Of a stretch of 64,000 nt of DNA, positions 8,975 through 18,454 are shown piece by piece. The position numbers and the translations under genes are program-made. Origin of the DNA: a bacterium (GTDB lineage Bacteria > UBP6 > UBA1177); the NCBI GenBank assembly GCA_017538365.1, contig JAFYIZ010000047.1:1-64000 (forward strand). Reading direction: 5' to 3'. Numbering within the stretch: position 1 is the first letter of the stretch; each line of letters opens with the position of its first letter. Below the pieces are notes generated by a model. It did no database searches and was not told where the DNA came from. It worked only from the letters and a program-made list of their open reading frames with translations.

Positions 8975-9065
8975 TTTTCCTCCGAATTCCGGCAAAAAAC
9001 TAAAAGTCATTTATTTTAAGGAATAGGGGAAAATAGTCAAATTAAAGACTAGTGTGAGGTTTGTT

Positions 9066-10919
9066 TTAGTTGTTTTCCTTGAGGCTTTCCATGTATTCTT
9101 TGCCGCGCATAGCGTGACGCAGAGCCGCTGAAAGAACGGTCTTTCTGAGTCTGAGTGAATTCGGTGTGACTTCGACGAGCTCGTCTTCGTTGATGAAGTG
9201 TATCGCCCTTTCGAGAGTCATCGGTTTGACCGGGGTGAGTGTTACGGCGTCATCTTTTCCTGCAGCACGCATGTTGGTGAGCTTTTTCGCCTTGCACGGG
9301 TTGACGTCGATGTCGAGATCTTTCGAGTGTTCGCCGATGATCATTCCTTCATAGACCGGCATTCCGGGAGTGATGAAGAGTTCTCCTCTGGGTTCAAGGT
9401 TGAAAAGTGCGTATGCGATTGCTTCACCCTGTCTGTCGGAAACTATCGAACCAGTGAATCTTACCGGGAAGTTGCCGCGGTATTCTTCATATCCTTCAAA
9501 AAGCGTGTTGAGAGTTCCGGTTCCTTTCGTGTCGGTGAGGAACTGGTCGCGATATCCTATAAGACCGCGTGAAGGAACGGTGAATTCCATGAAAGCGCGT
9601 TCGTTTGCCGAGTTGACGAGATTTGTCATCCTTCCTTTTCTTGCCGAAAGTTTCTCGGTGACTATTCCGGTGAACATTTCGTGGCATTCGATGTAGACAT
9701 GCTCTATCGGCTCATATTTTTTGCCGTCGATTTCTTTGTAAATAACGGTCGGTCTGCCGACACAGAGCTCGAAGCCTTCACGCCTCATCTGCTCGACGAT
9801 GATCGCCATCTGAAGCTCTCCGCGCCCTTTGACGATGACGTAATCGTTCGTTTCGGGCTCTTCCAGCCTGATCGAAACGTTCATCAGAGTCTCTTTGTGA
9901 AGTCTCTCCTTGATCTTGCGCAGCTGGACGTATTTTCCGTCTTTTCCAGCAAGCGGACCGTTGTTTATCGTGAAGACCATGCTGACTGTCGGTTCATCGA
10001 CTTTGATCCTCGGAAGTGCGACGGGCTGATCGATAGTTGCGACGGTGTCACCGATGTGGACATCTTCGATTCCGGCAAGAATTACGATGTCACCAGGTTC
10101 GACGATTTCGGCGTCAACAAGTTTAACTCCCTGATAAAGCTGAAGTTTTGAAACTTTAAGACGTGCCTGCTCGTTGCCTTCCTTGATGCAGACAAGCGAC
10201 TCGTTGCAGTGGACGCTGCCGTTTACGACTTTTCCGATTGCAAGCCTGCCGAGATAGTCGTTGTAGCTCAGATCGGTAACTAACATCTGGAATGGCTGCT
10301 TCGGATCGTAAAGCGGACCTTTAGTGAACTCGATTATCTTATCCATGAGGATGTGAAGATTTTCGCCTTTTTCTTCAAGCGTTTCCTGAGCTATACCGTC
10401 ACGACCTATCGCGTAGAGAACGGGGAAGTCAAGCTGTTCGTCGTCAGCACCTAAGTCTATGAAAAGATTGCCGATTTCGTTCAGAACTTCCTGCGGACGG
10501 GCATCTTTTCTGTCGATTTTATTTATGACTACCATTATCTGGAGTTTTGCTTCGAGAGCCTTGCGAAGAACGAATCTCGTCTGCGGAAGAGGCCCTTCCG
10601 ACGCGTCAACGAGAAGTATCGCACTGTCAGCCATGAAAAGTGCACGCTCGACTTCGCCGCCGAAATCAGCGTGTCCGGGAGTGTCGATGATGTTGATTTT
10701 GACGCCTTTCCATACGACCGAGCAGTTTTTCGCAGCGATCGTGATGCCGCGTTCGCGCTCGAGATCCATGTTGTCCATGATCCTGTCGTTTACGATCTCG
10801 CCTTCGCGGAATACGCCGCTCTGCTTGAACATTGCGTCAACAAGTGTAGTTTTGCCGTGGTCAACGTGAGCGATTATCGCCACGTTCCTGATTTTGTCGT
10901 TTCTTACTAAATTGCCCAT
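9066..10919 (-). CDS. typA: Ribosome-associated GTPase TypA/BipA
   Basis: 617 residues, the normal length of the family. P-loop AHVDHGKTT (residues 18-25), switch motif RERGITI, G3 DTPGHADFGGEVER and G4 NKIDR are all intact. Domain II, the EF-G-like domains III and V, and the BipA C-terminal domain (GKDDAVTLTPVKPMTLE then EVTPNSLRLRK) follow. TypA is a translational GTPase that helps late 50S assembly and growth under stress or cold. ATG 10919 has AAGGA upstream. It is followed by a different envelope operon, so probably its own transcript. Confidence 0.96.
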   Translation of the reverse strand: MGNLVRNDKIRNVAIIAHVDHGKTTLVDAMFKQSGVFREGEIVNDRIMDNMDLERERGITIAAKNCSVVWKGVKINIIDTPGHADFGGEVERALFMADSAILLVDASEGPLPQTRFVLRKALEAKLQIMVVINKIDRKDARPQEVLNEIGNLFIDLGADDEQLDFPVLYAIGRDGIAQETLEEKGENLHILMDKIIEFTKGPLYDPKQPFQMLVTDLSYNDYLGRLAIGKVVNGSVHCNESLVCIKEGNEQARLKVSKLQLYQGVKLVDAEIVEPGDIVILAGIEDVHIGDTVATIDQPVALPRIKVDEPTVSMVFTINNGPLAGKDGKYVQLRKIKERLHKETLMNVSIRLEEPETNDYVIVKGRGELQMAIIVEQMRREGFELCVGRPTVIYKEIDGKKYEPIEHVYIECHEMFTGIVTEKLSARKGRMTNLVNSANERAFMEFTVPSRGLIGYRDQFLTDTKGTGTLNTLFEGYEEYRGNFPVRFTGSIVSDRQGEAIAYALFNLEPRGELFITPGMPVYEGMIIGEHSKDLDIDVNPCKAKKLTNMRAAGKDDAVTLTPVKPMTLERAIHFINEDELVEVTPNSLRLRKTVLSAALRHAMRGKEYMESLKENN

Positions 10920-11024
10920 CTGTTTCCTTCATTAAAAGACCGTTTTCAAAAAAACGCGCGTAATTTATTTAGAGTTTTTCCAATTTCAAGAAAAATATTG
11001 AATTTTGTTGAAAAATCAGCGGAA

Positions 11025-11924
11025 TCAGAAGAGAAAAACGGTAGAAAGCATGAAGTTGTAACTCTGCATTTCGTGTGTTGCACCGAAAAGACCGAGTTCG
11101 ATGTTCGTCGGCGAGACGTTGAAAGAGGCTGCCGCTTCGAACCATTTTATCCGGTAGGCGAGCCTGAAAACGAAAAATTCGCGGTGGAAAAGAACGCCTT
11201 TCGCGCTGTAAAGGGCGACTTCGAAGCCTGTGGAGAAGCGGACGTTGTAGAGATCGATGATGTCGAACTGCAGATTCAGGCTGTAGGATTCCCACGGAAC
11301 GGAGTTGTTTGCAAGTTTGAGGTTTATTCCTTTTTTGAAGCGTGCTCCGACGCGCAGAAAGGAGAAACCGACCGAAAATTTGAGACCGAAAGCCCATTTT
11401 TCTTCGGATGTTGCAAAAAGTGAAACCCCGAAACGGTCGCTTTTTTTAGCCCACGGGAAAAATTCGATTCTGTCGGTAAGTTTTATGCCGCCTTTCAGGA
11501 AAATCGGCTTCGGTTTTTCTTCTTTCGGCTGTTCGTTTTCAGCATAAAAACTTTCTTTGAACTCGTCTTTCTGCCACTTAGAAGAAAGATTTTTGATTTT
11601 TGCCAACTTCTCTGAATCTTTAGGTATTTTGTCCTGATTTTCGTCTTTTTCGTAGATTACGGCGACCATCTCTTCCATGAGGTTGCAGACATCTTCGGCA
11701 GTTATTTCCTTTATCGGCAGAGTTCTTACAAAACCGTTTTCGGCAACTATCGAAAGGGTGTTTTCATCGGGCATTTCAATAAGAAAGTTTATTGAAGTTT
11801 TCTTTTCTTTGTAAAATGCCGTGATCTTGCTGCGCAGCTCTTCGGGGATGTTTTCATCGAAAAAAATGTTCCCGAAAAGTGAAAATGAAAAAAATAAGCA
11901 TAAAACAAAGAAAAATGCTTTCAA
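11025..11924 (-). CDS. Exported protein of unknown function, barrel-like C-terminus
   Basis: 299 residues with a signal peptide (MKAFFFVLCLFFSFSLFG). The N-terminal third (FDENIPEELRSKITAFYKEK, then ADEVC-like ITAEDVCNLMEEMVA) looks globular. A lysine/glutamate-rich linker near residues 110-140 leads to a C-terminal half of alternating strands (FGVSLFATSEEKWAFGLKF, LNLQFDIIDLYNVRFSTG). It ends FMLSTVFLF, compatible with an outer-membrane barrel. No family recognised. It is the last gene of a minus-strand run and begins 11 bp after the lipoprotein gene 11936-12460. Confidence 0.65.
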   Translation of the reverse strand: MKAFFFVLCLFFSFSLFGNIFFDENIPEELRSKITAFYKEKKTSINFLIEMPDENTLSIVAENGFVRTLPIKEITAEDVCNLMEEMVAVIYEKDENQDKIPKDSEKLAKIKNLSSKWQKDEFKESFYAENEQPKEEKPKPIFLKGGIKLTDRIEFFPWAKKSDRFGVSLFATSEEKWAFGLKFSVGFSFLRVGARFKKGINLKLANNSVPWESYSLNLQFDIIDLYNVRFSTGFEVALYSAKGVLFHREFFVFRLAYRIKWFEAAASFNVSPTNIELGLFGATHEMQSYNFMLSTVFLF

Positions 11925-11935
11925 ATCAAAATCCG

Positions 11936-12460
11936 TCAGTCGTGTTTTTGAATAAATCCCATATTTTCCGAAGTTTCCAAAACATCGGGGTTGGTTTGGT
12001 CTATTCTGAGCATAACATCCGAGAAAAACTTGGCTTTTTCAATATTTTTTTCTTCGATCGCCTTTCGCATCGAAACAAATGCAATGTGCGGGAAAACTAT
12101 TTTTCCGGCATTCAGTTTAACGTGTTCGATATTTTTCGTCATATAGAAAGTGTAAAGCTCATCGCTCCCTTTCTTATATTTTTTATCGTAAAAAGTGTAG
12201 GAAATCGGCGTATATCCGTTCTCTTCCGGCAGGATTTCGAATTCTGACGGTTTGAAAACGAAGCAGTATTCCTCAAAATCACGCTCAGAAAAGACTTCCT
12301 GTGTGGTTTTGTCAAGCAGAATGTAGGCCTGGTGCGTGTTTCCGTCGGTTCTCGCCTGCATGAACTGCGTTACAGGGTTTTGAGATTTTTCAGTTTTTGT
12401 ACATGAAATGAAAAATATCGGCAAAAATAAAAAAATGAGAAAAAATCTCTTTAAAATCAT
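11936..12460 (-). CDS. Small lipoprotein of unknown function
   Basis: 174 residues with lipobox FFISC (C20) after a very hydrophobic signal peptide. The mature protein begins with VTQFMQARTDGNTHQAYILL, a pattern seen in NTF2-like or DUF4878-type lipoproteins where a helix precedes a curved sheet. A later segment IEEKNIEKAKFFSDVMLRID looks like a TPR-like helix pair. It starts 4 bp after deoC and ends 11 bp before the next gene, so it is co-transcribed with both. Function not assigned. Confidence 0.7.
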   Translation of the reverse strand: MILKRFFLIFLFLPIFFISCTKTEKSQNPVTQFMQARTDGNTHQAYILLDKTTQEVFSERDFEEYCFVFKPSEFEILPEENGYTPISYTFYDKKYKKGSDELYTFYMTKNIEHVKLNAGKIVFPHIAFVSMRKAIEEKNIEKAKFFSDVMLRIDQTNPDVLETSENMGFIQKHD

Positions 12461-12464
12461 GCTC

Positions 12465-13238
12465 TTACCAGTTTTCCATTATCGAAACCGAGCTGCTGCA
12501 TCCGATCCTGTCGGCACCAGAGAGCATCATTGCGACAAGTGTTTCTTTGTCTCTGATTCCGCCGGCAGCTTTGACTCCGAGCCTTTTTCCGGCAACGGCT
12601 CTCAAGAGTTTTACGTCGTCTACAGTCGCTTTGCCGTTGACACCGGTCGAAGTTTTGAGCATGTCTGCTCCGGCAAAAACCGCGATAAGGGCGGCGTCTA
12701 TTTTTTCATCCTCGGAAAGTGCTGAAGTTTCCAGTATGACTTTTATGTAAGCCTTTGTTTTTGTTGTGCTTTTTAAAAGCTCAAAGCACTCTTTCAATTT
12801 TTTGCTTTTGATAAGTCCGATATTTATTACGACATCGATTTCGTCGGCTCCGTCAAGCGCCGCGGTGATTGATTCGGCTGTTTTTGCCGCTGCAGTTGAA
12901 GCTCCGAGAGGAAAGTCTATGACAGTGGCAATGAGAAATTTTGCGTTGTTTTTGCTTCTGAAATCTGCTGCGGTTTTTACCCACATAGGGTTTATGCAGA
13001 CTGCTTTGAAACCGAATTCAGCGGCTTCGCGGCAGATTCTGAGAACATCTTCTTCCGCTGCATTGAAGGAAAGGATCGTGTGGTCGATCGCATTGGCAGC
13101 AATTTTTTTGGAAATTTTCGGAGCCGTGTATGTAAATTCAAGGTTTTCTTCGATTTTTTTTGCTTCAAGAGGCGAAATTTCAAGGATTTTCACAAGTTCC
13201 TTAGCTCTTTTTGCAATCTTTTTTTTCAAGTTTTCCAT
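12465..13238 (-). CDS. deoC: Deoxyribose-phosphate aldolase
   Basis: 257 residues, a TIM-barrel class I aldolase that splits 2-deoxyribose 5-phosphate into glyceraldehyde 3-phosphate and acetaldehyde in deoxynucleoside breakdown. The Schiff-base lysine is K195 in DMLKTSTGV; the second active-site lysine is in GVKAAGGIR; the IKVILETS strand and GADEIDVVIN are also standard. GGGGAG lies six bases before the ATG. It follows a deacetylase gene with 19 bp between and precedes two envelope genes. Confidence 0.95.
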   Translation of the reverse strand: MENLKKKIAKRAKELVKILEISPLEAKKIEENLEFTYTAPKISKKIAANAIDHTILSFNAAEEDVLRICREAAEFGFKAVCINPMWVKTAADFRSKNNAKFLIATVIDFPLGASTAAAKTAESITAALDGADEIDVVINIGLIKSKKLKECFELLKSTTKTKAYIKVILETSALSEDEKIDAALIAVFAGADMLKTSTGVNGKATVDDVKLLRAVAGKRLGVKAAGGIRDKETLVAMMLSGADRIGCSSSVSIMENW

Positions 13239-13257
13239 TTTTATCTCCCCAAAAAAG

Positions 13258-14193
13258 TTAAATATTGCCGTTAAGTTTCATTTCGGCCACTTCGCAGAGC
13301 GTTTTGAAAGTAAATCCACTGTTTTTATAAAAATCTATAACATGCTGGAATCTTTCTATTTTTCTATCGAGTGAAAAGGCAAGATCGGGCTGTTTGCCTT
13401 TCAGCGGCTCAAAATGCTGCGATTCATCCGCGCTGCATAAGTCTATCCCGTGTGCTTCGATATTGATGAAAGTTCTGCTTTTCGAAATTTTCAGCATCCA
13501 TTCAAGCAGGAATGCAGGAAAAGCGATTATCGAAGTGCCGATAAGCGGAATGTTTGCAAGCGGGCATAGGGTCGTCATCGGAAGTTCTACGAAAGTTCCT
13601 TCCTTTTTTATGTCGCGCACGGTTTTATCAATAAATTCAGGTGTATATCTGCCGAAAGCATCGGCAAATGATGAAATGATGGACTTTGATTCATGCCCTG
13701 AAAGTTTTTTCAGATTTATGAGAAGCCACTTTGCAAGGTAATATGAAATCGACGGGAAAAGTGACGAATCATAAGTGTAACCGACTGATTTTAATACTGA
13801 AATCAAATCTTGAGAAGAATTGTAACCCGGACTTCTGAAACCAAGGCATTTTATACCCGTGGTTTCTTCAAGAAACTCTTTGTTTTTCTTTATTTCCTGA
13901 AAAATTTCATCTTTTGCCATTCTTGTCAGCTGGTAGTTGTGAGAAAAGGAGTGATCTGCGATTTCGTGACCGCTGCGGACGATTTCTCTTAAAATTTCAC
14001 TGTTTTTTTCTGAAAATCCGTGTGCCGTAATGAAAAAAGTCCCTTTTATCGAATTTTTGTCGAAAAGTTCGAGAAACCTTCTTATCCCCTTTAGATAAAT
14101 CGGATCTTCGCTGATGCCGGAAGTTTCAATGCCGTGTATCGCGTAGTAGCAGATCAACGGGTCGACATCGACGTTTATACAGGCGATTTTCAT
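13258..14193 (-). CDS. Polysaccharide deacetylase (NodB-like, CE4 family)
   Basis: 311 residues, no signal peptide. The NodB fold shows its metal site: N-terminal NVDVD (D9, D11), the HSFSH motif (H81, H85) and GFRSPGYN. Members remove N- or O-acetyl groups from sugar polymers; cytoplasmic forms often act on lipid-linked or polysaccharide precursors. The N-terminal DVDPLICYYAIHG is similar to deacetylases of polysaccharide biosynthesis clusters. It sits 12 bp from the GNAT gene and 19 bp from deoC. Substrate unknown. Confidence 0.85.
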   Translation of the reverse strand: MKIACINVDVDPLICYYAIHGIETSGISEDPIYLKGIRRFLELFDKNSIKGTFFITAHGFSEKNSEILREIVRSGHEIADHSFSHNYQLTRMAKDEIFQEIKKNKEFLEETTGIKCLGFRSPGYNSSQDLISVLKSVGYTYDSSLFPSISYYLAKWLLINLKKLSGHESKSIISSFADAFGRYTPEFIDKTVRDIKKEGTFVELPMTTLCPLANIPLIGTSIIAFPAFLLEWMLKISKSRTFINIEAHGIDLCSADESQHFEPLKGKQPDLAFSLDRKIERFQHVIDFYKNSGFTFKTLCEVAEMKLNGNI

Positions 14194-14204
14194 TAAAACC
14201 TCAA

Positions 14205-14642
14205 TTATTTCACCGCTTTTCTCATTTCAAAGTAGGGGAGGCGCGTCATTTGGCAAACTCCGCTTCCCGTTATTTCAAAACCGTTTTTTCTGTAAAAGTT
14301 TATCGCTCTTTCGTTGTCTGCGTAAACTTGCAGGAAAAGCTCGTCTTTTCCTGACATGGCTGAATTTAAAAGCTTGGTTCCGATTCCTCTTCCCCAGAAT
14401 TCGGGAAGAACGAAAAGCCCTTCGATGCAGTCAGCGGAAGATGAAACCACGCCGACAACTTTTCCGACATGTTCGTAAACTGAATTTTTACAGCTTCTAA
14501 GAGTGGAAGTGACGAATTTTTTTTTATCTTTTTTAAAAAAATCGGGACTTACATTCAGTGATAGAGCGTTGTTCGACTTTTCATAAACGGTTTCGATATC
14601 GTGTATGTCGGATTCTTTAAAATTCCTTATCACTTCACGCAA
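14205..14642 (-). CDS. GNAT family N-acetyltransferase
   Basis: 145 residues. The acetyl-CoA binding motif A is LFVLPEFWGRGIGTKLL (R85-G-I-G88). It is followed by the typical Y..N..A..FY.K.GF block (VYADNERAINFYRKNGFEI). Substrate cannot be told from sequence. It lies 19 bp after the ankyrin gene and 12 bp before the deacetylase gene, so probably one transcript. Confidence 0.88.
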   Translation of the reverse strand: MREVIRNFKESDIHDIETVYEKSNNALSLNVSPDFFKKDKKKFVTSTLRSCKNSVYEHVGKVVGVVSSSADCIEGLFVLPEFWGRGIGTKLLNSAMSGKDELFLQVYADNERAINFYRKNGFEITGSGVCQMTRLPYFEMRKAVK

Positions 14643-14661
14643 CCAGCTAAATTTATTGCGA

Positions 14662-17541
14662 TTATTCGTAAGCTCCGGCTCTTTTCAGCATGTCTACGAT
14701 ATGATAGTTTCCGGTGTATTGAGCCCTTGTGAGAGCCGTTCTTCCTTTGTCGTCTTTTGCGTTGACATCAACTTTTTTGGAAATCAGGAACTGTACGACT
14801 TTCTCGAAACCTCTGCTTGCCGCAATCATGAGCGGAGTGCTTTTCTGTTTGTCGAGGATATTGTAGTTGGCTCCTTTGTTGAGGATTGTGAGAACCACCT
14901 GTTCTTCTCTTTTTGCACAGGCATAAAGGAGAACTGTTTCACCTTCCTTGCTTTTTGCTTCAAGGTCTGCGCCTGCTGCAAGGAGCATGTCGATCATTTT
15001 AGCATTGCCGTTGCGTACTGCATACCAGAGCGGGAAGAGACCGTCGGAAAATCTGCGGTTTACCGATATCTGACGCTGGATAAGATTCTCTGCAATGTCG
15101 TGATAGTTGTTCAGAACAGCGTAAACCATAAGTTCGTCCTGCTCGGAACGTTTTTCGATAAGCGCATCTTTATTGAGAAGATAAATAACTACGTCGTGCC
15201 TGTTTTCTCTTTTTGCGAGAATAAGCGCCGTGTCGCCGTTTTTATCGGCTGCATCGATTGTCGCCCCTTTTTCGATAAAGGTTTTAACAAACTTGATGTG
15301 TCCTTTCTTTGCTGCGACGATTAAGGGAGTTTCCCCACTCAAGTTCGCTTTGTTAAGATCTGCGTCTTTCGAAAGAAGAAGTTCAGTTATGTCGTCGAAA
15401 TTCTTGTGGAGCGAGATGAGAAGCGGCGTGTTGCCGAAGAGATCCGATGCGTTCAGGAAAGCTCCGTGTTCAAGAAAAAGTTTTACAAGCCCGATGTTTC
15501 CGCGTGATGCTGCAACGAGAAGAGGCGAGTTGCCTTCGCTGTCCTTGAGGTCGATCTGTGCATTGTTTTTAACGAGCATGTGAACCATTCTCGGTTTGTC
15601 GGCAATGACTGCGGAGAGAAGGGCGGTTCTCTTCTTGTTGTCCATCAGATTGATGTTTGCACCGTGCGTTATAAGTGTGTTGGCAACTTCTTTTTTATCG
15701 TTCTCCACTGCCCACATAAGGACGGTTTTACCGTTTTTGTCCTTGATGTTCATGTTCGCTTTGCCTTCGGCGAGAACTTCGATCATGTCGCGGTTGTTCG
15801 TAAAAGCTGCAATCCAGAGCGCGCTGAGACCGTCGCTGAACTTGGTGTTTACGTTTACGCCAAGCTCTATTAATGTTTTTACGAGTTCTCCGTCACCGAT
15901 GACGAGACCGCGCTGGAGCAGAAAAATTGAATCTTTGCTTTTAAGCTGTGCTCCGTGTTTTTTGAGGAGTTTCGCCATTTCGTATTTGCGTCTTTCAACA
16001 CAGTAGGTGATGAGGTTTTTACCGGTTTTGTCGACTGTGTCGACCTTTGCACCGGCATTAAGAAGAAGTTCGGCGATGTCTGTCCTTTCTTTGACTGCGG
16101 CATACCAGAGCAGTGTTAAACCGTCTTCGTAAACTTTGTTGACGTTTGCCTTGAGAAGAGTGAGCGATCTGACTCTGTCGACATCTTCGTTTACAACTGC
16201 CTGTTTGAGCATTGTATCAGCGTCTGCCGAAGCGAAGCGGACTCCGAATTTCGTGAGCCTGTTGATTACTTCTACATTTCCTGTGTCTATTGCCCAAGCC
16301 AAAAGCGTCTGACCTGCGGAATCCTTAATGTTGACGTTGACTCCGCCTTTAAGATATTCGTCGAAAGCGTTCCAAGCCTGCTTTTCAGCTGCAAGCCACA
16401 AAACTGTCCTGCCGTTTTCAAAGGTAAGGTTGAGCATGGTTTTCTGTTTTGTGACGATTGATGCGAGCCAAGGATCGTTCTTGTCGACCGAAACGCGCAT
16501 AAGGGCCGAGCACTCTGTCGATGAAAGCAGTGCTCCTCTGCCGGTGAAATATCCCGCCATAACCTTTTGACCGCCTAAAACTGCGGCAAGAAGCGGAGAC
16601 AGCCCCGATTTGTCGTGGTAGTTTATGCTTGCACCTTTAGACAAAAGATCTTTTGCGAGGTCCAGGTCACCCGATTTTGCTGCTTCGACAAGTTCGTTGT
16701 TGACTTCTTCAAGGCTTTTGATTACCGGAATTATCGTGATTTTTTTCTCGGTCTTTTTACCGGATTTAATTTCGATCGCCTCGTCTTTCGTCGTATGACC
16801 TTCAAGTTCAAATCGGACAGTGTGAGTTCCGGGCTCAATGTCGTTTATCGTACATGGAACGGTGCAGCTTTTCGGAGAGTTGCCTGAAACGTCGAGAGTG
16901 ACTTTTACTCCCTGTTTTTCAGATGAAAACTCCGCAGAACCTGGAAGTATCACTTCCGGAACCGGAGCCGGAGCAACAGGTTCTTCCGGAACGACATACT
17001 CTTTTTGAGCAGTCTCTTTAAAGTTTTCAGCTTTGTATTTTTCAAGTTCTTTGTTCTCTTCCACGAAAACCGGAGTTTCTGTCTTTTTGCCGTGGATCAT
17101 CGAAACTACCGCTTCAAGAGCCTTTTTCATGCCTGCTGCCGTACCGTTGAAGTCGGTTGCGCCCGCTTCGGTCTTTCTTTTGCCGTCGACATAGATGTAG
17201 TTTACTGTCAGTGTGAAGATTCCGGCAAAGTATTCAATGGATGGAAGTACTACGATGTCGGCTTTCAGAGCTTTTCCGATTTCGACCTGACACTCCATCT
17301 GGTTGCAGTTTGACCATTCCGGCGAGCGTTTTTTCATATCGTTCAGAGTGCTGTCAGCAATGATGGTGTATTTACCGATGCTCCCTAAAAGTTGGGTGAT
17401 GTATTCTTTCGAACCTTTGACGACATCAGGATGAATCTTGCCCGTATTGTCGGAAGTGTCCATAACTACCAGTGTTTCTGCAAACAAATCGGCAAAAGAA
17501 ACAATAAAAACAATGAATATGATTCCAAGCAGTTTTTTCAT
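14662..17541 (-). CDS. Exported PEGA-domain protein with about twenty ankyrin repeats
   Basis: 959 residues. Signal peptide about 1-21 (cleavage near LFA/ETL), GGAGG before the ATG. Residues 22-150 form a TolB-N-like sensor domain with a Cys pair (SNCNQMECQVEIGKALKAD). A PEGA-type beta domain (VTLDVSGNSPKSCTVPCTIN, EPGTHTVRFELEGH) follows at about 205-275. From about 285 to the end run ankyrin repeats, recognisable by G.TALI.A...G...V..L...GA. The protein is probably periplasmic or surface-bound and mediates protein contacts; the partner is unknown. A related N-terminal domain occurs in the coiled-coil protein at 36369-39527. Confidence 0.85.
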   Translation of the reverse strand: MKKLLGIIFIVFIVSFADLFAETLVVMDTSDNTGKIHPDVVKGSKEYITQLLGSIGKYTIIADSTLNDMKKRSPEWSNCNQMECQVEIGKALKADIVVLPSIEYFAGIFTLTVNYIYVDGKRKTEAGATDFNGTAAGMKKALEAVVSMIHGKKTETPVFVEENKELEKYKAENFKETAQKEYVVPEEPVAPAPVPEVILPGSAEFSSEKQGVKVTLDVSGNSPKSCTVPCTINDIEPGTHTVRFELEGHTTKDEAIEIKSGKKTEKKITIIPVIKSLEEVNNELVEAAKSGDLDLAKDLLSKGASINYHDKSGLSPLLAAVLGGQKVMAGYFTGRGALLSSTECSALMRVSVDKNDPWLASIVTKQKTMLNLTFENGRTVLWLAAEKQAWNAFDEYLKGGVNVNIKDSAGQTLLAWAIDTGNVEVINRLTKFGVRFASADADTMLKQAVVNEDVDRVRSLTLLKANVNKVYEDGLTLLWYAAVKERTDIAELLLNAGAKVDTVDKTGKNLITYCVERRKYEMAKLLKKHGAQLKSKDSIFLLQRGLVIGDGELVKTLIELGVNVNTKFSDGLSALWIAAFTNNRDMIEVLAEGKANMNIKDKNGKTVLMWAVENDKKEVANTLITHGANINLMDNKKRTALLSAVIADKPRMVHMLVKNNAQIDLKDSEGNSPLLVAASRGNIGLVKLFLEHGAFLNASDLFGNTPLLISLHKNFDDITELLLSKDADLNKANLSGETPLIVAAKKGHIKFVKTFIEKGATIDAADKNGDTALILAKRENRHDVVIYLLNKDALIEKRSEQDELMVYAVLNNYHDIAENLIQRQISVNRRFSDGLFPLWYAVRNGNAKMIDMLLAAGADLEAKSKEGETVLLYACAKREEQVVLTILNKGANYNILDKQKSTPLMIAASRGFEKVVQFLISKKVDVNAKDDKGRTALTRAQYTGNYHIVDMLKRAGAYE

Positions 17542-17617
17542 AAAAATCCTCCAAACACAAAAAGACGGTGGACTATAACCTAAAAGAATTTTTTTTGAAG
17601 AAAATCAGCGCGGCGGC

Positions 17618-18247
17618 TTAAAGTTTTTCGATTAATGACTCAAAATCGGTGTCATTTCCGCCGCGGCGCATGATTCTTGTCACATATTTCCCCAGAATGT
17701 CGAATTCAAGGTTGACTTCTACACCTGTTTTGAGAGTTTCGGAGAAGGAAGTTCTCTTTAAAGTTTCCGGAATGAGCGAGATTTTGAATGTGTTTCCGTC
17801 AAGTTCTGCTATTGTCAGGCTGACTCCGTTGACTGTGACTGAGCCGCGCGGAACGGTGAGGTCGGTAAATTTTCTGTCAAAAGTGATTTTGATTTCGGTT
17901 CCGTCACCGATTTTTTTGATTTCGGCTACTTTTCCGCATGAATCGACATGACCCTGCACGATGTGTCCGTCGAATCTTCCGTTTGCAGCCATTGCGCGTT
18001 CTAAATTCACGGTCGAACCGGTGACATATTTTCCTGCGATCGTCTTTTCGAGGGTCGATTTCGAGACGAAAAACGAAATATTTTCTTCTGTAAAACTCTC
18101 GACGGTGAGGCATACTCCGTCAACCGCTATTGAATCACCGGTTTTGATGTCGCGTCCGAACGGATTCTTGATGCTGATGCGGCATTCGGTACCTTTTTTT
18201 TCGATTTTTGTTACTGTTGAAACCGCTTCGATTATTCCGGTGAACAT
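17618..18247 (-). CDS. ribE: Riboflavin synthase, alpha subunit
   Basis: 209 residues. Two tandem lumazine-binding barrels: MFTGIIEAVSTV at the start and the second copy from about residue 93 (FDGHIVQGHVDSCGKV). Conserved SIAVDGVCLTV and VTVNGVSLTI mark the two halves. It converts two 6,7-dimethyl-8-ribityllumazine into riboflavin and the pyrimidinedione. No other rib gene and no FMN riboswitch-like structure are seen upstream. The short tail GGNDTDFESLIEKL is normal. Often also called ribC. Confidence 0.95.
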   Translation of the reverse strand: MFTGIIEAVSTVTKIEKKGTECRISIKNPFGRDIKTGDSIAVDGVCLTVESFTEENISFFVSKSTLEKTIAGKYVTGSTVNLERAMAANGRFDGHIVQGHVDSCGKVAEIKKIGDGTEIKITFDRKFTDLTVPRGSVTVNGVSLTIAELDGNTFKISLIPETLKRTSFSETLKTGVEVNLEFDILGKYVTRIMRRGGNDTDFESLIEKL

Positions 18248-18364
18248 CTGTTTTTCCTCTCAAAGGTCAATAAAAACCTCTTAATTTATGTTAAGGCGCT
18301 GTTTTGTCAAATAAGCCTTCCGGAAAAGGAAAAAAATAAAAAAAATTTTAAGACGTTTTTATTG

Positions 18365-18392
18365 TTGACTTTTAATTTTTGCCAATTAGTAT
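18365..18392 (+). promoter_or_regulatory. Predicted promoter of the RRM gene
   Basis: TTGACT (18365-18370), 16 bp spacer, TAGTAT (18387-18392). The leader that follows (about 60 nt) contains an interrupted inverted repeat near 18410-18420 (TTGAGAA / TTCTCAG), which could fold and affect translation of this cold-shock-type gene. Confidence 0.55.
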
Positions 18393-18454
18393 CGCGTCAC
18401 CTTGAGAAATAGTTCTCAGGGTGTGTTTTACAATTGTTTTTTGAGAGAAGAGAC

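Noticed and set aside
14605-15324. 239-residue plus-strand frame over the ankyrin gene
   Set aside because: Shadow of the repeat-rich minus-strand gene; the product is Cys/Phe/Val-rich without any motif.
18248-18454. FMN riboswitch upstream of riboflavin synthase
   Set aside because: The minus-strand leader of ribE is about 50 nt to the AT-rich region and lacks the conserved FMN aptamer blocks.
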